The translations under genes and the position numbers were made by a program. Below are positions 1 to 10,252 of a stretch of DNA of 64,000 nucleotides, piece by piece. The stretch lies in the NCBI GenBank assembly GCA_030068145.1, contig JAPJBO010000671.1:1-64000 (forward strand), read 5' to 3'. The DNA is from Diplonema papillatum. Its lineage: Eukaryota > Euglenozoa > Diplonemea > Diplonemida > Diplonemidae. The notes under the pieces are model-generated. The model had not been told where the DNA came from. It saw nothing but the letters and a program-made list of their open reading frames with translations, and ran no database searches. Numbering within the stretch: the stretch's first letter is position 1; every line of letters begins with the position of its first letter.

Positions 1-3000
1 TTTGCGGGTGGTTGGCGTTTTTCGGGGGGCTGGGGGGTTTTCGCGGCTGCCTGCAGCTTGAGCGCCTGTGTGTGTGGATTGGGGCCTTTTGGTAGCCCTT
101 GCTTTTTTGGTGGGGGTCGACCTTTTCCGGGGGGATCCAGGGGCTTCGAGGTGGCCGGGGCGGTCTCCCCCTTGCGGACCTGCGGCTTTGGGGTTGGACC
201 GGCCGGTGGCAGCGGCGGCACGACCGACGAGGATGGCCCATCCTCGACCCCCAACGGGTCCCGCTTGGTCCCCATCGACCGCGGTCTCTGCCTGTACGGC
301 TCGGACGGGGTTGCCCTCGGGGGTGCGCATCGCCAGCCGTCGCGCGACGACGCCGTGCCCGCCCTGCCTGCTTCGAGTGGCTTGAGGATGTCCTTCCTCG
401 TCGCCTCTGCCTCCTCGACCTGCATGTTGGTGTCGTGTTGGATTGGGGGGTGCTGTGAGGGGCCTCGGATCCCGCTCCCTGTTGCCCCAGTACCCGCCCT
501 CGAGTCCACTTGACTCGGTCCCCTCTTGGGGTTCGCCTTTCCAGCCTGCCTTGGGCGCAGGGGAGCCACCCGCACTCCCTCTGCCGGTCCGGCCGCGGCG
601 TGCTGGGGGGGCTGGGGTGCTACTGTTTCTTTTGGGGGTGCGGGTGGCACTGGGGGTGTTGCCGTTGAGGGGGGGACTTCGCCTTCCCGTCGCGTCGCCT
701 TCGGTGGCTCGACGTCAGCCTGCGCGCCGTCCGAGGCCGGCATCTCCTCGTCTTCCGGGACGGCTGCTTGCTTCTCCGGGGGCGTCCGCCCCGGCGCACC
801 CTCCGTGTCCCCAAGGAGGGAGCCACCCTCCCCAGGGACACAGAGAATGCGCTCCTCCGGCGCTGCTGCGGGCCCTGCCGTCTGTCCGGCCGCCGCTGGT
901 GAGCCCCCCCTAGGGGGCACCGCTGGACTTCCCTCCCTGACCCCCGAAGGCCGGTGCAGGAAGTCGCTCTGCCTAGCAAAAGGGTGGTAGAGCCGAACCC
1001 CTCCGCCCCCCTGGGTGTGTGTGTTGGTGGTGGTGGTGTGCATGCCGGGTGCCCTAGGTCCGGCATGCGTGTGGTCGGTCGTGACGGCTGGCCCGCTACA
1101 GCTCGCACGTGACCCGGGTGTGTGGCGCTGGGTGGTGAGGGGGGGGACTCGGGGGATCGGCTCTACCCCCCCAGTGATCGGCATCACTTCCCCTTGCACC
1201 TGCCCCCGAGGGGCAGCTTGGGCGCCGGGCGCTCGTCCCTCATCTCCCTGTTCTCCCTGCCCCCCCTCCTGTGGTTGTTCGTCATTCGGGGGGGGGAGGG
1301 GCGGTGGTCCCTGCGCTGCCGGGGCCTGCGGTCCGCCGGGGGCGCCTCCGCCTCCGCCTTCCGGGGCGCCGCCGCCGCCTCCGCCGCCGCTCGCGACGCT
1401 GCTGCTGCTGTTGCTCCTGCTGCTGCCGCCCCCGCCGCCGCTGCTGCTGCTGCTGCTACTACTGCTACTGCTGCTGCTGCTGCTGCCTGCCCCGTCGTCC
1501 GTGGAGACTTCGTCCAGCTCGAGTTCGCCTTCCTCCACCCTTCGCGCCCCGAGGTGCACGTCCGCGTTCACGAGGGCGATGCGGGCCACCGCCCTTGCCA
1601 CCACGAAGCTGAGCCTGTGGAACGCTAGGTGGGAGACCGCCGCGTAGGTCTCCCAGTCGTGCCTCCTGTGCACTGCGTTCACTAGCGCCCGCAGCTCGGG
1701 CAGGGCCGACTCGCCCCAGGCGCCGAAGGTGTCCACCACCATCGGGACCAGCAGCAGGTCCTGTTGCTCAGGAGCCTCCGCCAGGATGGGGCCGTCGTAC
1801 GTCCGCCGCTTGACGGCCTCGTACTTCGTGGCCGCCCCACCCTCGGTCTCCGCCGCCTTCTTCACCGCGTTCGCCTGTAGCGGGAAGGTGATCGCCACGT
1901 CGATCAGCCTCCTCTTCTCTCCGCGCGTGTACGCTACGTCGACGCGCTTGTTCCTGTGTGGGTGTTTTGTGAAGGGCCGGTCCTCTAGGACCGGGCAGAG
2001 AAGCGCCTCCCTCGCGAGGGCGCCCACCTCGTTGCGGAGCGCTGTGTGCGCCCGCGTGCGCAGCCCCGCGTTGAGGCACGTCAGGGAGTGGTCCCCGAAG
2101 CGGTCGGCCTCGGCCGCCCCGCAGAGCCGGCACTCGCGTGCCTGCGGCGCCAGCTGCATCCCCAGCCGCAAGCGCACTGCCACTGTGAGCTCGGCTGGGG
2201 ACATCCAGAGGTCGTCCGGGGCGTTGTGCGCCCCGTAGAGCCACGTGGAGGCGTGCTTGGCGGCACAGCTGCGGATCCTCGCCTGGCCCCTGACCCCGAC
2301 GAGCGGATCCCTCAGCAGGCCCGCCTGCCTGGCCCCGGAGATCTTCCCACTCCATTCCTTCTGCTTGCGTGGCGCGCCCGCTGCCCCTGCTTGCAGTGAG
2401 TCTCTGACCTCGGTCAGGACTTCCGGAAAGAGTGCAAGTCTGGGGCAGGCGAGCGACGCCGCGCATACGGAGTCCTGTGTGAGTGTGATTTGAAGTGGCC
2501 CCCCCCCGGGGGCTCTCGTCAGCAGCGGCAGCCCCTTGATGCCCTCCAAGGTCGCCGCCACCCCTGCCACGGCCGCCGAGTCGGCGCACGAGTGCATCCC
2601 TAGGCCGCCCAGCCTCAGGGGCAGCGAGGCCTGCACCCACTCGGTGTCCCCCAGCTCGGCCCCGAGGGTCCTCGCCAGGGCTCGCCGCATGAAGGCGTCC
2701 ACCCTCCCGTAGTCCGCCACCGGGCCCGTGGCCCGCATGAGGGAGACCACGCAGACGAACCCCGCGCACGAGTTCAACAGGGCCAGGGCCGTGTGTGGGT
2801 CCGGGAGGCTGGCAATGGCCCTTGCCCGCTTTTCGGCCCTGTCCAGGACCTTCGCCACCGCCTCCCGTACCGCGGCCTCGGACCCACAGGGTGCCCCCAG
2901 AATCTCCCAGCTCTCCAGTGAACACCGGGTCATGGCCGCGAACTCGTCCGGCACCCGCTCGCCCGCGAGGCAGACCACCTCGCTCTTCCCTCTGTTGAGG

Positions 3001-5035
3001 TGCATCCCCACCGCGCCCCCCTCCAGCTCGAATGCGGCGAGCCACACGATCAGGTGCTCCCATAGCCCCGCCGCGGCTCCATCATCCAGGTAGAACGCTC
3101 GCGCGTCCAGCTGGGACACCCGCAACGGGTCCGGTTGTGCTGGGGGGGCCGGCTCCTGTACCGGGGGGGCTGGTTCCTGTATCGGGGGGGCTGGCACCTG
3201 TACCGGGGGGGCTGGTACCTGTACCGGGGGGGCTCGGCCCGCCCCTGCCCCGTCCACCTCCATGTCCTGTTCCTGTGGTTGTTGTTGTTGTTGTTGTTGT
3301 TGTTGGGGCTGGGCCGGGGCCAGGGCCCCCTGCGGAATATCATCGGCCCCCAAGGGTGGCAGCCGCTCGGCCAGGGACAAGTCCACTCTCCGCAGGACCT
3401 TCTCCAACACGAGACAGAAGAACAACGGCCCGAGTGGGTCCCCCTGTTGCACTCCGCACTCGGACCAGACCACTTCCTCCCCGAAGGAAAGCCGTGACCT
3501 GCGCCCGTACGCCGCTATCGCGTATGGCAGGAGGCCTGGGGCGCTCTCGGCCACTGCCTGCAAGATGGCCTCCCTGCTCACCTTGTTAAAGGCGTTCTGC
3601 AGGTCCACCTTCAGGATCCCCCGCCCTTGGCCGTCGCGCCGGTACGCCTCTCCCACGCACCGCATCGCGCAGACCATGGCGTCGGCGCCGGACTTCATCC
3701 CGACCCCGGTCTGGCCGCACCTCTCCAGGATGGGCTTGACCGCCTGCACCACGGACTTGTCCCTGGCCAAGATCTTGGCCGCCATCCTCCTCAGGACCTC
3801 TCCACAGGCGATGGGCCGGAGACCCCCGTCCTTCTTCTCGAGGGCCACTAGCCTGGCCCCAAACCCGTGCGGCCGGGCCTCGTCCGGGAGGCTCCCGGTG
3901 GCGATCCGCGCGATCACCGCCACCAGAGGGGCCCTTATCGGCGAGCCCGGGCTCACCAGGTCCAGCAGGTGCTGCGCCGACAGCCCTGACGGCCCTGGTG
4001 CCGTCCCTCGGGGGAGCGCCCTCAGCGTCTTAATGACGATCCCCCAAGAGACGTCGATCTCCGCGTTCGCCTGTGGTGGTATTGGGGGGAGGGGGGGTTC
4101 TGGCGCCTGTGGGTGTTTTTCCCGCATGACCCCCAGTGTCTCCTCGTTCACTGGGGCCACCTTCGCCGCCGAGAGCGCGGCCACCGCCTTCCCGAACCAT
4201 CGGGCCTTCGTCCTGCGAATGACCTGCTGGACGGTCTTCGCATCCAGCTGGTCGGCGTCCTCCACGTCTGTCGCCAGCCCGACGAACCGCCCGATCTGGT
4301 TGTCGTCCTCGTCCATCACGAGGAACCGGACCGGGGGCACGCCCGCCTGCCTCCTGCCTGCCGCCACTTCCTGCGCCTCCGTCCAGAGCTCGCCGAACCT
4401 GCCGTGCGCCCAAAGGTGGCAGCGACTCCTCAGGGCGGCCGCCACCTTCTTCCTCCCCCCTCTGCGCGGTTTGAAGAGGACGAGGGTGGCGAAGGAGTGT
4501 AACCGGAGCCACCCGGTTACGCTCCCCGTGGCCGCCAGCTGTAGCGCCTTCGCCAGCTGCGCGGCCACCACCAGCTGCGCATCCAGCGGGATCCGCTCCA
4601 GCTTGGGCACAGCCAGCGCGCTGATCTCCGCGAACGAGAACGGCATCTCCTCCTCGAACGCTGCGTGGGCCGGCCCCGCCGCTGGGTCGGCTGCCTGGCC
4701 TGCCGCCGGGGCCCGGCGTCGGTGGTTGTTGGCCGGTGGTGCCGCCGGGGCTGCGTCCGGGCGGTACGCCCGCGACAGGGGGCACATGTTCCTGTGCCTG
4801 CCCTGGACTCCCGGCAGGCGCCCGCAGAGGCAGACCGGCGGCGGGGCGGCTGGGGCCGGTGGGGGGGGCGCGGCGGGCCCCGGGTGCGGTTCGACGCATC
4901 CATCCACGGTGAGGTCGTCCCCACCGCGCCCCAGCGATCTCGTTGCGGACCTGTGTGTGTGTCCCCCCTTCCCCTTCCTGTTGGGTGTCCTTTCTGGGGG
5001 TGCCGCGCTCGCCGACGAGCGGCCGAGCGCGCTCA
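1..5035 (-). CDS. Element A ORF2: zinc knuckle, reverse transcriptase, restriction-like endonuclease (partial)
   Basis: ORF2 copies element RNA into DNA at a nicked target. In one minus-strand frame one reads, N to C: a knuckle CLCGRLPGVQGRHRNMC (about 4783-4832); RT motif A KVDLQNAFNKV (near 3590-3612); motif B GVQQGDPLGPLFF (near 3405-3447); and motif C FYLDDG (3078-3095). These are followed by CRLCG...DHSLTC (about 2076-2132) and a nuclease core with KRVDVAY and RLIDVAIT (about 1885-1960). A disordered stretch with eight or so Gln codons and PAPPVQ repeats separates motifs B and C. After the nuclease the frame stays open to base 1 as a Ser/Gly/Pro-rich tail of over 500 residues with no stop. 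The only early in-frame ATG (4787) lies inside the knuckle, so translation probably begins upstream, perhaps by a -1 shift from ORF1. The end coordinate is nominal. Confidence 0.85.
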
Positions 5036-6433
5036 GCCGCCTGAGGTCTTCGGCCGCTTGGCGGGGTTCTCGGCACCAGGGCCCGGCCCCTGGGCCTCCC
5101 CCATTGGCGCGTCGCTCCCCGGGTCCTTGTGCTCGCCGGGTTGGGGGGGGTCGGCCTCTGGCCGCTGCGACCCCATGAGGACGTCGCAGCCCGGGGGTCC
5201 GGGGGGATCTTTTTTGATGGCAAGGGCGGCGAGGGCGAGGGCGAGGCGGCGCTCCTTGTCCTCTTTCATTTGGGCGAGGGCCTCTGTGGCCTCCGCCGCC
5301 TCCAAGAAGGCGACGTCCCTCCTCCCTTCCCTCTCCCCGACCTGCAGTTGCAGGGATCTGCGAGGCCACTGCCTCGCCTCTTCGAGGGTGATTCCCTCTC
5401 GCTCCCTCCCCTCGCGCGTCATCTGCGCCTTCTGGGCCTCGTACTCCTGGGAGAGTACGAGAGCCCCTGCCGCGTGCGCCCTCAGCCCAGCCTCCATGTA
5501 CCGGACGCACGTCCCGTACATGTTCCCCCAGGCCCGGGCCGCCACCTCTGCCCTGTGCATGGCGGAGTGGTGCTCCACCTCTCCCCGGGTGGCGACCACC
5601 GCCCCGCAGCCCGGGCAGACCTCGCCCGCGAAGCCCAGCTCCGTAAGCGCGAGCGGCTCGGACTCGCGCATGGCTGCCCACAGGGCGGCGGCTTCCGTGA
5701 GGGCTGCCCACCGGATGGCGGCCCTCAGCTCCTCCTCCTTGAGCAGGAGCGCCTCCCCGGGGTCGAAGGGGCTGTCCCACCTCCACTCCGGAGCAGGCTC
5801 CGCCGGGGGGGAGGCCCGCTCCGTGGGTGCGGCGGGCGGCTCCGGGAGCTGGCGAGAGAAGGCCCACGGGGCTACAGGGGCGGCCTGGAACCGGGCGGCG
5901 ACCGGGGAGGACCCGGTGGCTTGGGGGGGGGAGAAAGTGGAAGACACACCGTCGACTGGCTCCCACCTTCGCGGCAGACGACCCATCAGCCGTGGGTCCT
6001 GCGGGTGCGCCGCCTCGCACGCTGCGTCGTTGCAGCCTTCGACGTCGCACGCTGCGACGTGGCGGTGCCGGCACCCGGCCCGACGGCACCCCAAGGCCGT
6101 CAGGGCCTCGATGCAGGCCGGTGTGGGCACGTGCCTGAAGCGGCACGGCTGGCGGCTGCATCCGCCGGGCGAGTTGAACTCGCGGCAGAGGGGGCGGTCC
6201 CCCCTGCGGTCCTCCTGCGGCGGGGGCGCTCTCCCGCCGGCCTTCTGCGGTGCAGCCGTCGCTGCCCTTCTCGATGCGGCCTCTCCGGGCCCCTGTCGTT
6301 GCTGTGCGGTCGTCACCGCCTTCGACGTCGGCTTCGATGCCGTCGGCTGCGCGGCTTCCGCCTTCCGCCCCTCGCTGACATGCGGGGGCTTGCGGCCAGG
6401 CGATCCGACTGTTTTCCAGCCGGATCGGGTCAT
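5033..6433 (-). CDS. Element A ORF1: CCCH/C2H2 zinc-finger protein
   Basis: The 466-residue frame starts at ATG 6433 and ends at TGA 5033. It has three CCCH-like fingers in a row: CREFNSPGGCSRQPCRFRH (residues 83-101), CIEALTALGCRRAGCRHRH (107-125) and CDVEGCNDAACEAAH (129-143). A classical C2H2 finger, CPGCG...HHSAMH, follows at 273-293. The second half is Ala/Glu-rich and probably helical, and it ends in a basic KRPKTSGG tail. Such fingers in R2/NeSL-type elements bind element RNA or target DNA; that role is inferred here. The ORF2 frame is open beneath the last several hundred bases of ORF1 and is reached by a -1 shift. Confidence 0.8.
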   Translation of the reverse strand: MTRSGWKTVGSPGRKPPHVSEGRKAEAAQPTASKPTSKAVTTAQQRQGPGEAASRRAATAAPQKAGGRAPPPQEDRRGDRPLCREFNSPGGCSRQPCRFRHVPTPACIEALTALGCRRAGCRHRHVAACDVEGCNDAACEAAHPQDPRLMGRLPRRWEPVDGVSSTFSPPQATGSSPVAARFQAAPVAPWAFSRQLPEPPAAPTERASPPAEPAPEWRWDSPFDPGEALLLKEEELRAAIRWAALTEAAALWAAMRESEPLALTELGFAGEVCPGCGAVVATRGEVEHHSAMHRAEVAARAWGNMYGTCVRYMEAGLRAHAAGALVLSQEYEAQKAQMTREGREREGITLEEARQWPRRSLQLQVGEREGRRDVAFLEAAEATEALAQMKEDKERRLALALAALAIKKDPPGPPGCDVLMGSQRPEADPPQPGEHKDPGSDAPMGEAQGPGPGAENPAKRPKTSGG

Positions 6434-6643
6434 CCTGGGGGGCGCGCGTTGTGTGTGTGTGCGTGGTTCTTTGTGAGTGCGTGCGGGTGTGTGCGTGTGT
6501 TCTTTTTTTTTCGTGCGTGTGTGCGGGGTAGTAGGTGGTGGGGGTAGGTGGTGTGTGAGTTGTTAGCGCGCGTGTGCGAGCTAGGGGTGAACACAAAGTG
6601 CGGGGCTTGCGTCCTGCACTGTGCGCCTCTCTAGCTCGCTTCC

Positions 6644-6671
6644 TTTTTTTTTTTTTTTTTTTTTTTTTTTT
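6644..6671 (-). repeat. Poly-A tail of element B (28 A on minus strand)
   Basis: A run of 28 T on the plus strand lies about 80 bases past the stop codon of element B ORF2, where a retrotransposon 3' tail is expected. It directly abuts the 5' leader of element A. Confidence 0.8.
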
Positions 6672-6752
6672 GTCGGCCGCCCAATGTCCACTCTCCTTAC
6701 TGTCTTTCTCCTTTCCGCTAGTCGCCTTTTTCACTGTCAAATCAAGCATGCA

Positions 6753-9700
6753 CTAATCGAGATATCTCAAAACGAGGGATGACCAACGAGCCGCGAGCGG
6801 GTCGTCACATAGCGCTTTCACGCGCCTGGCCACGTGGCGGATTGTGGGCCTTCGTCTTGTCGCAAAGTCTTCGAGGAGTCGCCTCAGATGTGGTCGGTCT
6901 TGTGGGTATGCTTCCATGATATCAGACACATCATTGTGCGTCGCGTCGTCTGCCAGCAGTACATGCTGGGCGGTTGCCATCTCCGCGCACCGTATACAGT
7001 TGACCTTTGTGCCTCGAGGCATTACCGCACGCCGCACGATGGACTGCAGGAGGTCTGCCGCCCCGGGTATGGTCTCGAGGGAGCCGAGGGTGCTTCCCTT
7101 TGTCGTCTTTGCCGATGCCAGCTCTCGGATACTCCTCATGGCCGTCTTCGTGCGGCGGTGACGCCAGACGCGCCGCACGAAACGGATGGGGCTCTCCAGC
7201 ATCGGGAACTCCTCAGCCACGAGACAGCACACAGACTTCACCCCGTTTAAAAGGTGGAGCAACTCCATGCTTAGACCCGGTCCTCTGTCCCGGAGTGCCT
7301 GGGTCGCCGCCTCGTCCGCCCGGTTGATGAAGGCGTTGTCGGCGTGCCCCTTACTCCATCGAAGGCACTGCGCGTACTCGCCTACTGCGTTGGCGACGGG
7401 GTCGCCGGGCTCTCCGCGGCGGACACGCAAGATTGCGGCCTCGCTGTCGCTGTACCACGTGACACGGTCGGGTGCGACTTCACGCCGCCGTAATGTCGTC
7501 GCTAACAGGTAGATGGCGGCCAACTCGGTCTCCGTACTCGATGTCACCGTGCCCCTCACCATGCAGCCGAACGACGTCGTGCCAATTGACACCCCGGCGG
7601 ACCCGCGTGATTCGTCTTCCAGGAACCCCCCGTCGGTCGCCACCACCATTTCCCGCGGCTCCGAGAATTCATCCGTCCCCAGTAGCGCGTCTAACCGTTC
7701 CAAAACGTCCTCTCCCTCGACCGTCGGGTGTGGCGGCCTTCGCCGGAATCCTTCGACCGGCAGTGCGCTTTTCGCCTCGTCAGGTCGATGAGCCAGTACC
7801 GCCCGCGTTCGTTGTAGCGCCGCATATGTCTCGACATTTTGGCAGGCAAAGCCGTCTTTGCACCACGCGAAATCCTTTATCCCCCTGCTGTGGCGATGCT
7901 TGGGAAAGAGACTCGCGTGGGCTGCAACGAGCTTCGGCGCCCGCGGGTCGAAGCAAGACGAAAGACAGTGCATCGATACGATGGGGAGCACGTGGCTGCT
8001 GAAAAAGGCGCATTTTCGCCTTGTGGAGCGGTGCACGTGGGAGTTTGTGAAGTCGACGAGGCGCGCCAGCCTTTCCATGCACTTGGCGTCATTGTCGCAC
8101 CCACTCAGTCGTCCGCCCGCATGGATACACACGCCCAGCAGTCTTGCCCGGTTGGTGGTTTCACGGATGGGATCCGAGCTCCATGCGAAGGAAGACCTCG
8201 CCAGTACAACCGTCTTTTCCTCAGCCAACTCCAGGTCTTTCGATGTCGCCCACTTCTTTAGGGCCCTGTACGTTCCTTGGAGTCTTGATCTCGTCGTACG
8301 TGCAACCAGGTCATCGACGTATGCCCGTGTTTCATCCTCGGGGGGAGGCTCGCAGGTATACAAGATGTACAGCAGCACGCTGAGGGGTGATCCCTGGAGA
8401 ACGCCGCGTTTCATGCCAACCGGCGGGGTGAAACCGTCATAGTGCACAATCGACACTTCCTGATCCTCGATGACCCTCGCTATCGTCCTCGCCCACTCGG
8501 GACCAAGCAACCTCTCGACCGTCCGAACCAGCTTTTCATGCGGTATCGTGTCAAATGCCGCGAGAACGTCGACTAGCAGCAGCAGGTGTTCATCGTCGGG
8601 CTCCGTGCCTGAACCCGATTCCAGCCATTCCTTCGCATAAAGCACTACCTGTGCTGCCCCGCTCCGGCTGCCGCACCCGAACTGGAATTTGTACCTGAGG
8701 ACCACCGATTGCACGAGCGGCTTCATCTTCTGGTACAGCGTCGAGTGCAAAAGCTTTGCGAATAGGGGCATTATGGCGATCGGGCGATACCCCCTCGGCT
8801 CCGACCTTCGCAGCGCCTTTCCCTTCCAAAACAAGAAAATCCACGACAACCGCTGGCGCGCCGGGACGCCTTCACGAACCCATCTATTCAGCTCATCCGT
8901 TGTTGATTGTACGGCTTCTTCAGACATAACTCTTAAAAACTTCGGTGAAAAATCTGCCGTTCTCGCGGTGGGCCGGATGGCTTCGATTGCCGTCCTGAGG
9001 TCTTCGGTTGTCAATGCGACTGCTTCGGTGTCCGGGGGTATGATTATCGGGGGACTGGGCGTGTCGGATTTATACTTGTTTCGGAGGAAAGCTGTAAAGG
9101 CGTCGGGATTTTCCAGCAACGGAGGCTGGTACGGAGTCGTCAGGTTGGGCGGCCTCTGCTTCATCGCGACCACGTCCAACTTCTTCCGTACAGATCGTAT
9201 CTCGGCGTTCAACAACTTCTTTTGCTCCGGGCCGGCCGCGCTTCGGAGAAGGATCCGTCGGTAGAGAGCGTCCTGCAGCCTCGCCACCTTCGTGCTTCTG
9301 GGTCGCGGTGGGGGGCTTGCACCCGTTTCATCCAGTGTGTTCAGCAAATCGGAAAAGGCCGTCTGGTCGAGGACTTGTCGCTTCGATGGGTAGATCATGG
9401 CCGGAGGCTTCTTCAGGAATTTGTCGAATCGGAGGATTAGTACGGCGTGATCGCTTCCACCGGTGAACCGTATTCTGTCCAAGCTCCAGCGCGATCTTCT
9501 CGGTACAAACGCCCTATCCAGGGATGACGCGGCGTTGGACCTCGCGAACGTGGTTTGCGACCGAACCAGCTCCTGCAGATTTTCCCTCCGTACTCGAATC
9601 TCTACTTGGGGGGTTGTCCGCGGATTAAAATCCCCGACAACTGCAACATCAGTCACACAGTCCCGAGCTCGCGACGCTATCCAGTCTCCAAGTCGATCCG

Positions 9701-10013
9701 TCAGGGCATCACGTTTGTGGCACGGAACGTATACACTTACCACTCGCAATGTCTCGCCAGCCACCTGCAGATCCGCGCTGCACGCCCCGTACCCCGAATA
9801 GCACTGTGATAGTGTAATCAGGGATTGCTTCTTTATCAGTATCGCCGTTCGGGCCAGGGGGCGCCCGTTCGCGTAGGGGCACGTACCCACTACGACGACA
9901 CTCCATCCAGCACGCTTCGCGTATTCGCGGAAATTTGTGGGCTCACGACCAATCTCGTTCACCGCCAGGATATCGCCGGCGGGTAGGCGAGCGAAAAATC
10001 TCTCAAGACACAT
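6753..10013 (-). CDS. Element B ORF2: AP-like endonuclease, reverse transcriptase, RNase H
   Basis: A single 1086-codon frame. The N-terminal endonuclease/exonuclease/phosphatase fold shows AVNEIG (catalytic Glu), VGDFN near residue 126, SLDRAFV, and GGSDHAVL near 188. The reverse transcriptase follows with VDVLAAFDTI, GVLQGSPLS and AYVDDL (near 565). The RNase H has VVATDGG (about 790), TETELAA (about 826), YSDSEA (about 854) and WSKGHADN. A C-terminal CIRCAEMATAQHV resembles the terminal zinc motif of I-type elements. The listed first codon is ATG, but the frame continues upstream (reading LVLLSCNASSKM), which looks like the start of the nuclease fold, so the protein probably begins some residues earlier. 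No stops or frameshifts interrupt it. Confidence 0.9.
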   Translation of the reverse strand: MCLERFFARLPAGDILAVNEIGREPTNFREYAKRAGWSVVVVGTCPYANGRPLARTAILIKKQSLITLSQCYSGYGACSADLQVAGETLRVVSVYVPCHKRDALTDRLGDWIASRARDCVTDVAVVGDFNPRTTPQVEIRVRRENLQELVRSQTTFARSNAASSLDRAFVPRRSRWSLDRIRFTGGSDHAVLILRFDKFLKKPPAMIYPSKRQVLDQTAFSDLLNTLDETGASPPPRPRSTKVARLQDALYRRILLRSAAGPEQKKLLNAEIRSVRKKLDVVAMKQRPPNLTTPYQPPLLENPDAFTAFLRNKYKSDTPSPPIIIPPDTEAVALTTEDLRTAIEAIRPTARTADFSPKFLRVMSEEAVQSTTDELNRWVREGVPARQRLSWIFLFWKGKALRRSEPRGYRPIAIMPLFAKLLHSTLYQKMKPLVQSVVLRYKFQFGCGSRSGAAQVVLYAKEWLESGSGTEPDDEHLLLLVDVLAAFDTIPHEKLVRTVERLLGPEWARTIARVIEDQEVSIVHYDGFTPPVGMKRGVLQGSPLSVLLYILYTCEPPPEDETRAYVDDLVARTTRSRLQGTYRALKKWATSKDLELAEEKTVVLARSSFAWSSDPIRETTNRARLLGVCIHAGGRLSGCDNDAKCMERLARLVDFTNSHVHRSTRRKCAFFSSHVLPIVSMHCLSSCFDPRAPKLVAAHASLFPKHRHSRGIKDFAWCKDGFACQNVETYAALQRTRAVLAHRPDEAKSALPVEGFRRRPPHPTVEGEDVLERLDALLGTDEFSEPREMVVATDGGFLEDESRGSAGVSIGTTSFGCMVRGTVTSSTETELAAIYLLATTLRRREVAPDRVTWYSDSEAAILRVRRGEPGDPVANAVGEYAQCLRWSKGHADNAFINRADEAATQALRDRGPGLSMELLHLLNGVKSVCCLVAEEFPMLESPIRFVRRVWRHRRTKTAMRSIRELASAKTTKGSTLGSLETIPGAADLLQSIVRRAVMPRGTKVNCIRCAEMATAQHVLLADDATHNDVSDIMEAYPQDRPHLRRLLEDFATRRRPTIRHVARRVKALCDDPLAARWSSLVLRYLD

Positions 10014-10252
10014 CTTCGAGGAGGCATTGCACGACAGTAGGACTAGGCTTCTTTCGGAAGGGAGAAAAAGGCGGACGTTAGTGGACGGTATGATCAGAGG
10101 AGGCCGTGGACGTAAGGGACCGGTTGTTTCGGTTGGTTGTTGTGACAGGGAGGGATTGACTGATGGGCTGGGTGATATTTCGAGGGAGGAATTGACTGAT
10201 AAGGTTGACCTGACGTTGTTGGGGTTGTTTGTTTCCGTCTTATAGACCGTGG

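Larger units (their letters stand above)
1..6643 (-). mobile_element. Element A: restriction-like-endonuclease non-LTR retrotransposon (left end cut by window)
   Basis: This is a minus-strand non-LTR retrotransposon with two overlapping frames. ORF1 (5033-6433) has CCCH and C2H2 zinc fingers. ORF2 runs from the ORF1 overlap to the window edge and has a CxC-x9-H-x3-C knuckle, a reverse transcriptase with a YLDD active site, and a C-terminal CCHC motif plus restriction-like nuclease. That order is the plan of the R2/NeSL-type lineages. About 210 bases of G/T-rich leader lie between the ORF1 start and the A-run at 6644-6671. No target-site duplication can be judged because the 3' end is outside the window. 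Coding is very GC-rich, unlike the host genes to the right. Confidence 0.85.

Noticed and set aside
1015..1647. Poly-Leu/Pro plus-strand frame
   Set aside because: Complement of the Ser/Gly-coding CTG/GCC runs in the tail of element A ORF2.
1768..3063. 431-codon minus-strand frame
   Set aside because: It is in a different phase from the YLDD and nuclease motifs, Gly/Arg-rich, and is a shadow of element A ORF2.
3262..5178. 638-codon plus-strand open frame
   Set aside because: It is antisense to the reverse transcriptase of element A; high GC leaves the complementary frame without stops and it contains no recognisable domain.
4030..5223. 397-codon minus-strand frame beside the RT
   Set aside because: Wrong phase relative to the zinc knuckle and RT motifs; Gly/Arg/Pro composition is typical of a GC-rich shadow frame.
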